From: Neisseria sp. 83E34
Lineage (GTDB): Bacteria; Pseudomonadota; Gammaproteobacteria; Burkholderiales; Neisseriaceae
Assembly (NCBI RefSeq): GCF_001308015.1
Contig: NZ_LGYH01000004.1
Coordinates: 169,413 to 233,412 of the forward strand
Reading direction: 5' to 3'
Length of the DNA stretch: 64,000 bases
A program made the position numbers and the translations under genes. Shown here piece after piece: positions 19,832 to 28,928 of the stretch. Below the pieces are notes generated by a model. That model did no database searches and had not been told where the DNA came from. It saw only the letters and a program-made list of their open reading frames with translations. The stretch's first letter is position 1. Each line of letters opens with the position of its first letter.

Positions 19832-20683
19832 ATGGAGAACTATCTTCCGGAAAATGCGAAAACCGGTATCGTGCAGTCGATTAGAAATATACAGGTGGGG
19901 TCGGTCGATATTTTGGGGAACACGGTTGTGAATGTGCTGGCGATGCACAACGAGTATGTGATTTATGAAATCGACAGCCCGAATATTCAGAGCAGAATCA
20001 AGCTTTTTATCGACGGCCACACGGATGAATCTGAAAAAATCATACGGGATAGATTCAATAAGGTGAGGTGCGATTATATTCTCGCCAAAGCCATTCTTTC
20101 GCGCTCGATTGATTTTGAAACGAACAAGCAGCGCATTGCTCATGCGCTGGCGATGTGTTTGAACAATGATGATGAAGACAATGTCAATCTGTTCCCGCGC
20201 ATGATTGCTGCGATTCATAACGAGCAGAATCTGATTTTGAAAAACAGGCTGCTTTATCTGATGCCGAATATTATTTCTATCTGTTTGTGCGTGTTGTTTA
20301 AAGTGGCTTCGGAGGTGTTTCCGTTTGAAAAAAACTATGCTTTTCTCACAAACTTTTTAGAGATTCTGCCGTTTATTTTCGCCATTCTGCTCGGCAATAG
20401 CACGGGGGTGTTGATTAATTCGAAAAACTTGAGTTTTCAGGAATTTGAAAGAAGGCATTGCTATTTTCTGATTGGTTTGGAGCGTTTGTTTCTGGCCTTC
20501 TTCACGGGTAGCATCACTTATATTCTGATTAAATCCAACCTTATCAGCTCGGTGATTTTGTCGGACGACAATCCGTGGTCTTTAATGCTGATTTTGATTA
20601 TTGCGGGCTATTCTGAAAGTTTTATCCCGAGTATTTTAACGAAATCGGAATCCGTTATTCTTACTTCTGCATCTTCCAAATAA
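19832..20683 (+). CDS. Unknown protein with four C-terminal membrane helices
   Basis: 283 residues, not recognised. Residues 1-150 look soluble, with a beta-rich start (SIRNIQVGSVDILGNTVVNV) followed by helical, acidic sequence with ETNKQRIAHALAMCLNNDD. Four hydrophobic helices follow: MPNIISICLCVLFKVAS, ILPFIFAILLGNSTGVLI, RLFLAFFTGSITYILI and LMLILIIAGYSESFIPSIL. There is no signal peptide. The ATG at 19832 is preceded by GGGAG six bases upstream; an earlier in-frame ATG at 19799 lacks one. Base composition is near the genome average, unlike the TIR gene. Being co-oriented behind a TIR-NTPase it could be a membrane effector or partner, but more than 500 bases and a terminator separate them, so this is weak. 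Confidence 0.75.
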   Translation: MENYLPENAKTGIVQSIRNIQVGSVDILGNTVVNVLAMHNEYVIYEIDSPNIQSRIKLFIDGHTDESEKIIRDRFNKVRCDYILAKAILSRSIDFETNKQRIAHALAMCLNNDDEDNVNLFPRMIAAIHNEQNLILKNRLLYLMPNIISICLCVLFKVASEVFPFEKNYAFLTNFLEILPFIFAILLGNSTGVLINSKNLSFQEFERRHCYFLIGLERLFLAFFTGSITYILIKSNLISSVILSDDNPWSLMLILIIAGYSESFIPSILTKSESVILTSASSK

Positions 20684-20809
20684 ATGTTGCCAATGAATAG
20701 GTTGCCTGAAATATCCTATTCAGTAGGCTTTTTTCTATTTCTGATAGGAATGTATGCTTTAAAGCGTTTGTACGATTTTATATACATATTGTTTCGACTT
20801 GTTTATGCA

Positions 20810-20844
20810 ATGCCTGTCTGAAAAAGCAATTTTCAGACAGGCAT
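20810..20844 (+). terminator. Inverted DUS-pair (TG-wad) after the membrane-protein gene
   Basis: DUS at 20810-20822 and its complement at 20832-20844 form a 13-bp stem. This is the first host-dialect pair after the accessory island. Confidence 0.7.
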
Positions 20845-20945
20845 GTGTTGTATCAATTTATTACTTGGAAGCCTCTTTGTGCTTAGATCACTTAATTTTA
20901 ATAACGGTGACGGCATGTTTGATTAACTATATACAAGGGGTAAAT

Positions 20946-20983
20946 GAAAAACCGCAGGTTTATGTAATCATAATCCTGCGGTT
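20946..20983 (-). terminator. Terminator of the potGHI operon
   Basis: AACCGCAGG (20950-20958) pairs with CCTGCGGTT (20975-20983). On the minus strand the stem is followed by TTTTTC, giving a normal intrinsic terminator 24 bases past potI. It is not DUS-based. Confidence 0.8.
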
Positions 20984-21006
20984 CGGCTTGTATGGATGCA
21001 AGCGGT

Positions 21007-21900
21007 TTAATGATGAATGGCTTGTTCCACGGCGAGCTTTTCCTGACGTTCGGCTTCTGCGGTTTCCCGCTCGCGTTTGGTGGCTTGGCGCATCATGTAC
21101 CAATTGATGATAATTACCAATGTGCCGACAATGGCAATCATGATGGTAGCCAATACGTTCATCTGAGGATCCAAACCACGTTTGATTTTAGAGAAAATCA
21201 CTTGCGGTAGTGTGGATGAGCCGGGGCCGGAAAGGAAAGATGTGATAACCAAGTCGTCCAGAGAAAGCGTGATGCCGAGCAGGAAGCCGGATACGATTGC
21301 GGGGGCAATCAGGGGCAGGGTAATCACGAAGAAAATCTTCAAGGGGCGGGCGCCTAAATCCATTGCGGCTTCTTCCAGCGATTGATCAAGCTCCATCAGG
21401 CGGGAGCGGATAACCACGGTAATATATGCCATACACAAGGTGGCGTGACCGAGAAAAATGGTGAAAAATCCGCGGTCAAGCCATTCGGCAGAGTTGCCCG
21501 TGATGCTTTGTATCATGCCTTGCACTTGGATGATCAGCAAAAGCAGCGATAAGCCGGTAATGACATCAGGCATCACCATAGGAGCCGACACCATGCCGGC
21601 AAATAGGGTGCTGCCGCGAAAACGTTTGATACGTGCTAAGGAGTAGCCGGCCAAAGTGCCGAGAATTACGGCAACGAATGAGGAAACCACTGCGATACGT
21701 AAAGATAGCCACGCAGCTTCCAAAATTTCACTGTTATTGAGCAGGCGCGCATACCATTTGGTCGAGAACCCGCCCCACACGGTTACGAGGCGGGAATCGT
21801 TGAATGAGTAAATCACCAACACGATCAAAGGAATATAGAGGAAAGCCATGCCGATAAACAACATTATCTTGAGGAACCAAGACATTTTTTGATTAGCCAT
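21007..21900 (-). CDS. potI: Polyamine ABC transporter permease PotI
   Basis: Inner-membrane permease of a putrescine/spermidine importer. 297 residues with six helices. The cytoplasmic EAA loop reads EEAAMDLGARPLKIFFVITLP, the contact for the ATPase, and the SFNDSRLVTVWGGFSTKWY segment after helix 1 is typical of PotC/PotI. A charged tail rich in Glu and Arg closes the protein. It overlaps potH by 8 bases and is the last gene of the operon. Confidence 0.9.
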   Translation of the reverse strand: MANQKMSWFLKIMLFIGMAFLYIPLIVLVIYSFNDSRLVTVWGGFSTKWYARLLNNSEILEAAWLSLRIAVVSSFVAVILGTLAGYSLARIKRFRGSTLFAGMVSAPMVMPDVITGLSLLLLIIQVQGMIQSITGNSAEWLDRGFFTIFLGHATLCMAYITVVIRSRLMELDQSLEEAAMDLGARPLKIFFVITLPLIAPAIVSGFLLGITLSLDDLVITSFLSGPGSSTLPQVIFSKIKRGLDPQMNVLATIMIAIVGTLVIIINWYMMRQATKRERETAEAERQEKLAVEQAIHH

Positions 21901-22864
21901 GTTTTCCTCCTTCTTCTAATTCGCGGTTTTCATAATGCTGGAACAAAGCAATGGGCACGACCAGCAGCAAGACCATAATCACGGCCAAAGCGGCGGCAAG
22001 CGGCCAGTTATTGGCATCAAAGAAGGTCATCCAAAGGGTTCTACCGATCATGAGGTTATCGGAGCTGCCAACCAAATCGGGAATCACGAATTCGCCTACA
22101 CAAGGGATAAATACCAGCATGGAACCTGCGATAATGCCGGTTTTGGATAAAGGCAGGGTAATGGTAAAAAATGATTTAATCGGGCCTGCGCCTAAGTCGG
22201 AAGCGGCTTCCAGCAGGCGGCCGTCGAATTTCACCAGCTGAGTGTAGAGCGGCAGAATCATAAACGGCAGGTAGGCATAAACCATCACAAGGTTGAGCGA
22301 GAAAGTGTTGTAAAACATTTGCAAAGGCTCATCGATAATGCCGTATTTCATCAGTAAATTATTAATGATACCGTTTTGGCTCAATAACCCCATCCATGCA
22401 TACACGCGTAATAGAAAAGAAGTCCAAAAAGGCAACATGATGGCCAGTAACAGGGTGTTGCGGTAAGCGGGTTTTGCACGGGCTATGCCATAAGCCATCG
22501 GATAGCCTAAAAGCAGACAGATAAGGGTGGTGGTAGCAGCCGTTTTTATCGACAGCCAATAGCTGCGCAGATACATATTATTGCCTGTAGCATCGCCCAG
22601 GCCGAACATCTGTTTGAGCGTGTCGGTAAAGTTGGCAAAAATTTCCTGATAGTTGTAATACACGAGATGCAGGGTTTGTTTGCCTGTTTCTTCATCGACT
22701 ATGAATAGATCGCTGTATGGTGGAATTTTCAGCTCTTGTTCGGCAAAGCTGATTTTCAGCACGATGAAAAACGGAATCAGGAAAAGCACCAGCAGCCATA
22801 TGTAAGGTATGCCGATGACAATGCCGCGCCCTGGGCGTAGGCGGCGTTTGATGTTGATAGACAT
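21893..22864 (-). CDS. potH: Polyamine ABC transporter permease PotH
   Basis: 323-residue partner permease. It has an N-terminal helix (YIWLLVLFLIPFFIVLKISF), a periplasmic stretch with a DEETGKQTLHLVYYNYQEIF segment, and the EAA motif EAASDLGAGPIKSFFTITLP. The long N-terminal loop distinguishes the PotB/PotH partner from PotC/PotI. It lies ten bases after potG and overlaps potI, so all three are one transcript. Confidence 0.9.
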   Translation of the reverse strand: MSINIKRRLRPGRGIVIGIPYIWLLVLFLIPFFIVLKISFAEQELKIPPYSDLFIVDEETGKQTLHLVYYNYQEIFANFTDTLKQMFGLGDATGNNMYLRSYWLSIKTAATTTLICLLLGYPMAYGIARAKPAYRNTLLLAIMLPFWTSFLLRVYAWMGLLSQNGIINNLLMKYGIIDEPLQMFYNTFSLNLVMVYAYLPFMILPLYTQLVKFDGRLLEAASDLGAGPIKSFFTITLPLSKTGIIAGSMLVFIPCVGEFVIPDLVGSSDNLMIGRTLWMTFFDANNWPLAAALAVIMVLLLVVPIALFQHYENRELEEGGKHG

Positions 22865-22874
22865 GGGCGTTTCC

Positions 22875-23993
22875 TCAGCGGGTTAATGGGGTGGGTTGGT
22901 TTTCGGGCCAATCCAAATAAACTTCTTCATCCCAAGTAGGCGGCGTGATATTGCGCACATACCAATAAGGCGCAGGAACCTGGCTTTTAATAATGCGGCC
23001 GTTTTCCATTTGCACATGGTAGATGGCGAAGCTGCCGAGGTAGGCAATGTCTTTTACAATGCCTTTCGCCCAGTTGTGGCTGTCGCGATGGGCTGGCTTT
23101 TCTTTATGTAAATCAATATCTTCTGGTCGGATACTGATCCAGATGGTTTGCCCTTCTTTACCTTCAAATTTTTGATCGGTGTAGATTTTGCTTGGCAATT
23201 CGGGGCAGTTAATTAAGGCATGGTGCTCGTTTATGCTGTCGACGGTGCCTTCAAAAATATTGGTTTCACCAATAAATTCAGCGGTAAAGCGGCTGTTGGG
23301 GAAGTCATAAATATTGCTGGGGGTGTCGACTTGTTTGAGCTGGCCGTCGGACATAATGGCAACGCGGGTAGCCATGGTCATGGCTTCTTCTTGATCGTGT
23401 GTAACCATAATGCAGGTTACGCCCACGGTTTCGAGCGTATCCACAAGCTCAAGTTGGGTTTGCTGGCGTAATTTTTTATCCAAGGCACCCAATGGTTCGT
23501 CAAGCAGGAGGATTTTCGGGCGTTTGGCAAGGCTGCGGGCTAATGCTACGCGCTGCTGCTGGCCGCCTGAAAGTTGATGTGGTTTGCGTTTGGCAAATTT
23601 GGTCATTTGAACCAGGCGCAGCATTTGCTCCACGCGCTCGGCGATTTCGCCTTTGGGCATTTTGTCTTGCTTGAGGCCGAAAGCGATGTTTTGCTCCACA
23701 GTCATATGCGGGAAAAGTGCATAGCTTTGGAACATCATGTTGATAGGGCGGTCGTAAGGAGCGAGCTTGGTAATATCCTGTCCGTCAAGAATGATGCTGC
23801 CTTCGGAAGGGGTTTCCATGCCGGCAAGCATGCGAAGAAGAGTTGATTTGCCGGAACCCGAACTGCCCAGCAAAGCAAAGATTTCATGTTTGTCGATATT
23901 AAGGTCGATGTGATCGACAGCGTAATTGTCACCAAATTTCTTAACCAAGCCTTTGATTTGCAGATAGGGTTGGTTGGCAGACGCAGTGGTCAT
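22875..23993 (-). CDS. potG: Polyamine ABC transporter ATPase PotG
   Basis: 372-residue ATPase. Walker [10 protein letters not shown] (about 42-50), Q-loop [14 protein letters not shown], signature [15 protein letters not shown] (about 141), Walker [13 protein letters not shown] (about 161), H-loop MVTHDQEEA, and a C-terminal TOBE-type regulatory domain containing [12 protein letters not shown] chose the ATG at 23993, which has GGAG eight bases upstream; the frame is open 30 codons further but without family homology. It is the first gene of the operon. No periplasmic binding protein (PotF/PotD) gene is present here, so it must lie elsewhere. Confidence 0.92.
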   Translation of the reverse strand: MTTASANQPYLQIKGLVKKFGDNYAVDHIDLNIDKHEIFALLGSSGSGKSTLLRMLAGMETPSEGSIILDGQDITKLAPYDRPINMMFQSYALFPHMTVEQNIAFGLKQDKMPKGEIAERVEQMLRLVQMTKFAKRKPHQLSGGQQQRVALARSLAKRPKILLLDEPLGALDKKLRQQTQLELVDTLETVGVTCIMVTHDQEEAMTMATRVAIMSDGQLKQVDTPSNIYDFPNSRFTAEFIGETNIFEGTVDSINEHHALINCPELPSKIYTDQKFEGKEGQTIWISIRPEDIDLHKEKPAHRDSHNWAKGIVKDIAYLGSFAIYHVQMENGRIIKSQVPAPYWYVRNITPPTWDEEVYLDWPENQPTPLTR

Positions 23994-24123
23994 GGCAATA
24001 CTCCGGTAAAACGAGTACCGCAAAGCGGAATTTCGCAAGGGTGAAAATAAAGCTGTTTGATTGCTCTCCGTGGGAACCTTCAAGCGTTCGGGCAGCGCGA
24101 GAATGATTTTTTCAAAATCTGTA

Positions 24124-24153
24124 ATTATATTTTGTTGTGGTAGGGCGGGGCAA
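24124..24153 (-). promoter_or_regulatory. Candidate potGHI promoter
   Basis: On the minus strand TTGCCC (24153-24148) and a perfect TATAAT (24129-24124) are spaced by 18 bases. This would give a leader of about 125 bases before the potG ATG. Confidence 0.5.
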
Positions 24154-24305
24154 TCAAAAATTGATTTTTTCAGTGAAATAATCGGTTTAATCTTGATTGA
24201 GTGTTTTTTCCGATAGGGATTGTTGTATTTATGTTTGGTCGGGCTTATAGCGGTATAGGCACAAGGTTGTTTATAGGTTAATGAAACAGCTACGGTATGA
24301 ACACA

Positions 24306-24345
24306 ATGCCTGTCTGAAAAATGTTTTCAGACAGGCATTGTGTTT
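24306..24345 (-). terminator. Inverted DUS-pair terminator after rfbD
   Basis: DUS at 24306-24318 and its complement at 24326-24338, 13-bp stem, just downstream of the minus-strand rfbD. Confidence 0.75.
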
Positions 24346-24368
24346 TGCCGGCTTTAGGAAGCGGTTTA

Positions 24369-25244
24369 TTAGGATTGCTCTTCAGCCAACAATACCGGCA
24401 CGATTTTGTTTAACGCGGCTTGCCAGTCGGATACGTTTAGGCCGAGTGACTTGATTTTATCGCAGTTCATTACGCTGTAAGCCGGGCGGGAAGCCGGGGT
24501 GGGGTATTCGCTGGTAGCGATGCCATTAGTGGTGGGCACTCGGAAATCGCGGCCGCTTTGCGAGGCGGTTTGGAAAGTGGCGCGTGCAAAATCGCACCAG
24601 CTCACGGATTTGTCGCCGCAATAATGGTAGAGGCCGATGGGGAAATTTTGCAGCTTCAGGGCGTTGATAATGGCTTGTGCCAGATCACCTGCGTAGGTGG
24701 GGTTGCCGATTTGGTCGTCCACCACGCCTAAGGTGTCGCGGTCTTTGGCGAGACGCAGCATGGTTTTGACGAAGTTGTTGCCGTATTCGGAAAACACCCA
24801 TGCGGTGCGGATAACCATGCTGTTGGGATTGGCGGATAGGGCAAGCAATTCCCCCGCAAGCTTGGATTTGCCGTAGATGCCGACAGGATCCGGCGCATCG
24901 GTTTCCGTGTAAGGTGTTTTGGCATTGCCGGGAAAAACGTAATCGGTGGATACATGTACGAATTTTGCGCCCACAGCTTGCGCGGCGGCGGCCAGATTGT
25001 GGGTGCCGGTGGCGTTGATGGCGAAGGCTTTGTCGCGTTCGCTTTCGGCTTTATCCACTGCGGTGTAGGCAGCTGCGTTGACTACGGCATCGGGTTGGAA
25101 ATTTTTTACCATGTTCATCACACCGGCAGCATCGGTGATGTCGAGTGTTTTGGAATCGGTGGCGATTAATTCCCAGTCTTCCGGCAGGCGGTCTTTAAAG
25201 CAGCGGCCGAGCTGGCCTTTGGCTCCGGTGAGCAGAATTCTCAT
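24369..25244 (-). CDS. rfbD: dTDP-4-dehydrorhamnose reductase RfbD/RmlD
   Basis: Last enzyme of dTDP-L-rhamnose synthesis for surface glycans; reduces dTDP-4-dehydrorhamnose with NAD(P)H. 291 residues of a short-chain dehydrogenase fold. The Rossmann motif GAKGQLG (7-13) sits at the N-terminus, VNAAAYTAVDKAE is the family signature, VSTDYVFPG holds the catalytic Thr, and YGKSK (124-128) supplies the catalytic Tyr and Lys. The other rml genes (A, B, C) are not adjacent. An O-antigen-type polymerase lies 3 kb away at 27444, which suggests a scattered polysaccharide pathway. Confidence 0.93.
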   Translation of the reverse strand: MRILLTGAKGQLGRCFKDRLPEDWELIATDSKTLDITDAAGVMNMVKNFQPDAVVNAAAYTAVDKAESERDKAFAINATGTHNLAAAAQAVGAKFVHVSTDYVFPGNAKTPYTETDAPDPVGIYGKSKLAGELLALSANPNSMVIRTAWVFSEYGNNFVKTMLRLAKDRDTLGVVDDQIGNPTYAGDLAQAIINALKLQNFPIGLYHYCGDKSVSWCDFARATFQTASQSGRDFRVPTTNGIATSEYPTPASRPAYSVMNCDKIKSLGLNVSDWQAALNKIVPVLLAEEQS

Positions 25245-25367
25245 TTGTTGTATCCTTCTTTTGTGTAATCGTTAGTAATTTGGGCGACTATTGTATAGCC
25301 TATTGGAAAAATAATACAGTAACAAGTTTGGTTTTGTGGCATATGGAGCGATAAAATGTTTGCAGGA

Positions 25368-25380
25368 AATGCCTGTCTGA
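25368..25380 (+). repeat. Lone DUS before the YnfA gene
   Basis: ATGCCTGTCTGAA, exact, about ten bases before the gene start and just upstream of its AAGG ribosome site. Confidence 0.85.
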
Positions 25381-25390
25381 AAAGGTGGAT

Positions 25391-25720
25391 ATGAATAGTG
25401 TGAAAATGTTGTTGCTGTTTGGCATAACGGCGGTGATGGAAATTTTAGGCTGCTGGCTGCCTTATCTGTGGTTGCGGCAAAATGGTTCTCCATGGCTGTT
25501 GTTGCCTGCTGCGGTTTGCCTTGCAGTGTTTTCTTGGTTACTGACGTTACATCCTGAAGCGAGCGGGCGAGTTTATGCTGCTTACGGCGGAGTGTATGTG
25601 AGTACGGCTTTAGTGTGGCTTTGGCTGGTTGATGGTGTACGTCCGCAGCTTACGGATTGGTTGGGTGTGGTTTTATGCTTGATTGGTATGTTGGTAATTA
25701 TGTTGGGTTCGGGCAGGTAG
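25391..25720 (+). CDS. YnfA/UPF0060-family small membrane protein
   Basis: 109 residues with four predicted membrane helices. The family marks are visible: [20 protein letters not shown] in helix 1 and [19 protein letters not shown] in helix 3. YnfA proteins resemble small multidrug exporters but their role is little known. The ATG at 25391 is preceded by AAGG five bases upstream. A GTG two codons earlier (25385) overlaps that site and is less likely. Confidence 0.88.
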   Translation: MNSVKMLLLFGITAVMEILGCWLPYLWLRQNGSPWLLLPAAVCLAVFSWLLTLHPEASGRVYAAYGGVYVSTALVWLWLVDGVRPQLTDWLGVVLCLIGMLVIMLGSGR

Positions 25721-25965
25721 GGATTAGGTTAAAATTGCTTAATTTTTAGGCAAATTTTAAATAGTGATATGTTTCAAATGTTAAAGCAGTTTATCCACAT
25801 ATTGTGCACATGGCTGCCAACATTTACTGTATATAGCCTGTATGCCTGTCTGAAAAAGCTGCAAAAGGTTTATTTGAAAATATATCAAGGGGTTGAACAA
25901 ATCTTTTTTGCGACCATGTATAAAATAATCAACATTGATTGGGATAAATATTAAGGAATACCGCC

Positions 25966-27282
25966 ATGCAAACTCTATCTGCCGAAGTGCGCACTGCCAA
26001 TGCCCGGGCGCGTTTGCGTAAAAACCGTATGTTTGCAACCGGCTTGCTGGTTTTGGCATGTGTGTTGTTTGTTGTTGCCACGATTTTTGTGGGCCGTTAT
26101 CCGGCATTGGGTTATCTGAAAGCATTTGCCGAAGCGGCGATGGTGGGTGCGCTGGCGGATTGGTTTGCGGTTACCGCGCTGTTCCGCCATCCGCTTGGTT
26201 TACCGATTCCGCATACGGCGATTCTGCCAAAAAACCAGCACCGTATTGCAGAGGAGCTGGGGCGTTTTATCGAACATAATTTTTTACAGGATAAACCGAT
26301 TGCGCTCCGTGTGTATCAGGCCGAGCCAAGTGAAAAACTGCTTTATTGGCTGAGTAAAAACCGCAAACAATGGTTACCCAATCTGGCTGCGCAGATTCCA
26401 GCTTTACTGAAAACAGCCAAGCCGGAGCAGGTAGCGCGCTTTGGCAGCCAGATGCTGATGCAGCAATACAGCGGGGACAAAATCGGCAAAACGCTGGCCG
26501 ATATATTGACTTCCGTCAAGCGGCAGGGGCTTGACGATGTGTTGCTTTGCGCTTTGATGAAACAGGTGCGCCGTTGGTTGAAACATCCCGAAACACGTAT
26601 GATGCTGGAGCAGAGTTTGAACGAGTGGGCGGTAAAAATCGAACGCGATGCGCCGAATACTTGGGACAAAATCAAAGCCTCGCTTAAAGGCACGCTGCTG
26701 GAAAAAGTGGACGGCTGGATTTCGGAAAAAGCCTTGGATTGGGCCGATGGCTATTTGGCCGCAGCATTGGAGAACCCGCAGCACAGGCTGCGTCGGTCTG
26801 CTTCGGAGCAGATTGACCGTATCGCGCACGCGTTAAGGCATTCGCGCCTGTGGCACCGACGGTTGGAGGCAACCAAACGCGAGTTGGCGGCCTCGTCTGC
26901 TTTGCAGGAGGCGGTAACGAGTTTGTGGCTGGGTTTGCAACAATGGTCGCAGGATGATGTGAAAAAAGCGGATTCGCTGGTTCGGGCGCAGATGGAAAAG
27001 TTGTTGGAGCATATGCTGCGGCAGGCGGCGGAATATCCTCAGTTTATGCGGCGGATGGATGTGCGCGTTTCGCTGATAGTGCGTGATTTGGTAAACAACT
27101 ATAAAGACCGTGTTGCGGCTTTTGTAACTGACAAAGTGAAGAGCTGGGACAGCGCACAGATGGTGGAAAAACTGGAATTAAGCGTGGGCAAGGATTTGCA
27201 GTTTATCCGCATCAACGGCACGCTGGTCGGCGGTTTGGTGGGGCTGGTAATTTATTGCGTGTCGGAGTGGGTGTTGAAGTAG
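25966..27282 (+). CDS. DUF445-family (YjiN-like) membrane-anchored protein
   Basis: 438 residues. Two N-terminal hydrophobic segments (MFATGLLVLACVLFVVATIF and the following helix) precede AAMVGALADWFAVTALFRHP and GLPIPHTAILPKNQHRIAEE, which are hallmark motifs of DUF445. A long helical soluble region follows, and a last membrane helix (GLVGLVIYCVSEWVLK) ends the chain, so both ends are anchored. The function is unknown. The ATG has AAGGAATA upstream. No partner gene is evident. Confidence 0.88.
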   Translation: MQTLSAEVRTANARARLRKNRMFATGLLVLACVLFVVATIFVGRYPALGYLKAFAEAAMVGALADWFAVTALFRHPLGLPIPHTAILPKNQHRIAEELGRFIEHNFLQDKPIALRVYQAEPSEKLLYWLSKNRKQWLPNLAAQIPALLKTAKPEQVARFGSQMLMQQYSGDKIGKTLADILTSVKRQGLDDVLLCALMKQVRRWLKHPETRMMLEQSLNEWAVKIERDAPNTWDKIKASLKGTLLEKVDGWISEKALDWADGYLAAALENPQHRLRRSASEQIDRIAHALRHSRLWHRRLEATKRELAASSALQEAVTSLWLGLQQWSQDDVKKADSLVRAQMEKLLEHMLRQAAEYPQFMRRMDVRVSLIVRDLVNNYKDRVAAFVTDKVKSWDSAQMVEKLELSVGKDLQFIRINGTLVGGLVGLVIYCVSEWVLK

Positions 27283-27408
27283 TTTTGAAATTATTCAGGG
27301 GGGTTTATGATGAATCAACTTAATAAACGTATGCTTGTCATACTCTAGTTTTAAGTCATGAGTATGATGGCACGATAGTTTAACCATAATTTTAATCTCG
27401 CTTATAAA

Positions 27409-27442
27409 ATGCCTGTCTGAAAAGTTTCAGACAGGCATTATG
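27409..27442 (-). terminator. Inverted DUS-pair terminator after the wzy-like gene
   Basis: DUS at 27409-27421 and its complement at 27426-27438, a 13-bp stem with a 4-base loop. It lies at the 3' end of the minus-strand polymerase gene. Confidence 0.75.
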
Positions 27443-27443
27443 G

Positions 27444-28631
27444 TTAAGTCCTTTTTCTGCTAATCAGCAGCAAGCAGCCTAAAAACATTTGAATCCAAGT
27501 GGAAATCAGAGTCATGTATTGATCTTGCAGCATTTGGGTTAGTAGGGGGTAAAGCGAGATGGCGTAAATAATCATGCAAAAATCGTTGGTTTTACGCGCT
27601 TGTTTATACAGTATCCAATGTATCGGCAAAAAAATCAGCGGAATAAAAAAGCCGAACACATAGAAGTCACGCACATACACTTCATAAACCGTGTAGAGGT
27701 TGGTTGGTGCGGGTGTGAATTGATAGCCTTTTACAATGGGCCCGGGCGGATCAGTCAAACCGAATGCAGAGAGTATGCTTAAAATAAAACGCAATGAATA
27801 ATCGCCGAAAGCCAGTGTTCTTAATTCATCCGTAATCATGGAAAGGGCTACGAAAGGCGCAATGAAATAACTGTGCGCACTTTCAATGAAGCTGGCGGCA
27901 TTCTCACTAAAAGAAGCGTCGGGGGATGCGCCTTTAGAGGTTAAAGCGGCTACTAAAAAGAACATACCCAATAAAACAGAGCCCAAAACAGCCAGAGCTT
28001 TCAGTCTAATTTTACCCATCACGGCCAAGGGTGTAACCGTAAAAATAAAGATCATTAGGAAGAATGTGCGTCCGGTGGTGAGATAAGCATAAATCAGGGC
28101 GAGCAACACGGCTAATATTGCCTGCCATTTGTTGAGCTCTTTTTTTGCGGCGTAATACACGCCTACTGAAGCGCTCAAAAATGCCAGCGTATATAGATAG
28201 CCCAGTTTACCCATGTCTTTGCCTTCATTATTGAACACATAACGCAAGCGGGTGTAGCCCGAGCTGGTGAAAATACTTTCTCCTGCATAATCGACAACCA
28301 TCTGATAAAACGTTGGTAATGCGGCAATCAATGCCAGCTGTATAATCGTAAATATTTTTTTATTCAATTGGTATTGAGGGGCATTCGGCATAAAGCCCGG
28401 TTTGAATGGCCGTGTACAAACCATCATGAATAAAGCAATCAGCTGTACACATATTTGAAGGAATAAATATTCTTCTGAAATCGGTCGATAAGTGTGTTGA
28501 AAAAAAGCATAAGCCACAAAAATAGCCGACCAAACGCCGAAGTAGAGGGTAAACGGATTAAACGGTCCTAGCCTGAAATATTTAGATAGGAAAAATCCGC
28601 TTAAAGAGATGAGGGTTAAAATAACCAACAT
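27444..28631 (-). CDS. O-antigen/oligosaccharide repeat-unit polymerase (Wzy-like)
   Basis: 395 residues with about ten to twelve membrane helices and a larger polar loop around residues 255-330. It has no strongly conserved motif, as is usual for Wzy-type polymerases, but the helix pattern, the YAYLTTGRTFFLMIFIF segment in the middle and the periplasmic loop fit the oligosaccharide repeat unit polymerase family. Its likely job is to join lipid-linked glycan repeats in the periplasm. It stands alone, away from glycosyltransferases, with rfbD 2.2 kb downstream. Moderately AT-rich, with a very AT-rich upstream region. Confidence 0.7.
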   Translation of the reverse strand: MLVILTLISLSGFFLSKYFRLGPFNPFTLYFGVWSAIFVAYAFFQHTYRPISEEYLFLQICVQLIALFMMVCTRPFKPGFMPNAPQYQLNKKIFTIIQLALIAALPTFYQMVVDYAGESIFTSSGYTRLRYVFNNEGKDMGKLGYLYTLAFLSASVGVYYAAKKELNKWQAILAVLLALIYAYLTTGRTFFLMIFIFTVTPLAVMGKIRLKALAVLGSVLLGMFFLVAALTSKGASPDASFSENAASFIESAHSYFIAPFVALSMITDELRTLAFGDYSLRFILSILSAFGLTDPPGPIVKGYQFTPAPTNLYTVYEVYVRDFYVFGFFIPLIFLPIHWILYKQARKTNDFCMIIYAISLYPLLTQMLQDQYMTLISTWIQMFLGCLLLISRKRT

Positions 28632-28928
28632 AGAATATCAAATATGTTTGTCAGGATTGAAAGTAAGTAAAAAATGCTTATCCATTATAATGCATTTGTT
28701 ATTAATTTGTAATTTAAATTACGGATTTAAATGAAATTATTTTATATAAATTTACTTTTCAAGATATAGTTAGCACCATAATATTTATTTTGATTTTATA
28801 TAAGGCAATATATCTTGTTGCCACATATTCCAAGGATAAATGCCTGTCTGAATCTTTCAGACAGGCATTATTTTAGAATTACACAGGAAAATCAGCCGAA
28901 TGCTAAAGCACAATCGTTTTAAAAATAC
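28632..28928. other. AT-rich region upstream of the polymerase gene
   Basis: 297 bases, very AT-rich (near 28680-28810), with no gene. It contains the glnD terminator at 28840-28868. Promoter-like TATA hexamers are present but cannot be told from background in sequence this AT-rich. Confidence 0.4.
28840..28872 (-). terminator. Inverted DUS-pair terminator downstream of glnD
   Basis: DUS at 28840-28852 and its complement at 28856-28868, 13-bp stem with a 3-base loop, flanked by A/T on both sides. Confidence 0.75.

Larger units (their letters stand above)
20684..21006. other. Intergenic region between the island and the polyamine operon
   Basis: 323 bases without a supportable gene. It holds an inverted DUS-pair terminator (20810-20844) and the terminator of the minus-strand potI (20950-20983). 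Confidence 0.6.
23994..24368. other. Upstream region of potG
   Basis: 375 bases without a gene. It contains the candidate potG promoter at 24124-24153 and the rfbD terminator at 24306-24338. The rest is AT-rich with no further structure that I can see. Confidence 0.5.

Noticed and set aside
19702..19884. 60-codon frame before the four-helix membrane protein
   Set aside because: It overlaps the better-supported gene in another frame and has no ribosome site.
25769..25954. 61-codon frame between the YnfA and DUF445 genes
   Set aside because: No ribosome site; it reads through a lone DUS and AT-rich intergenic sequence.
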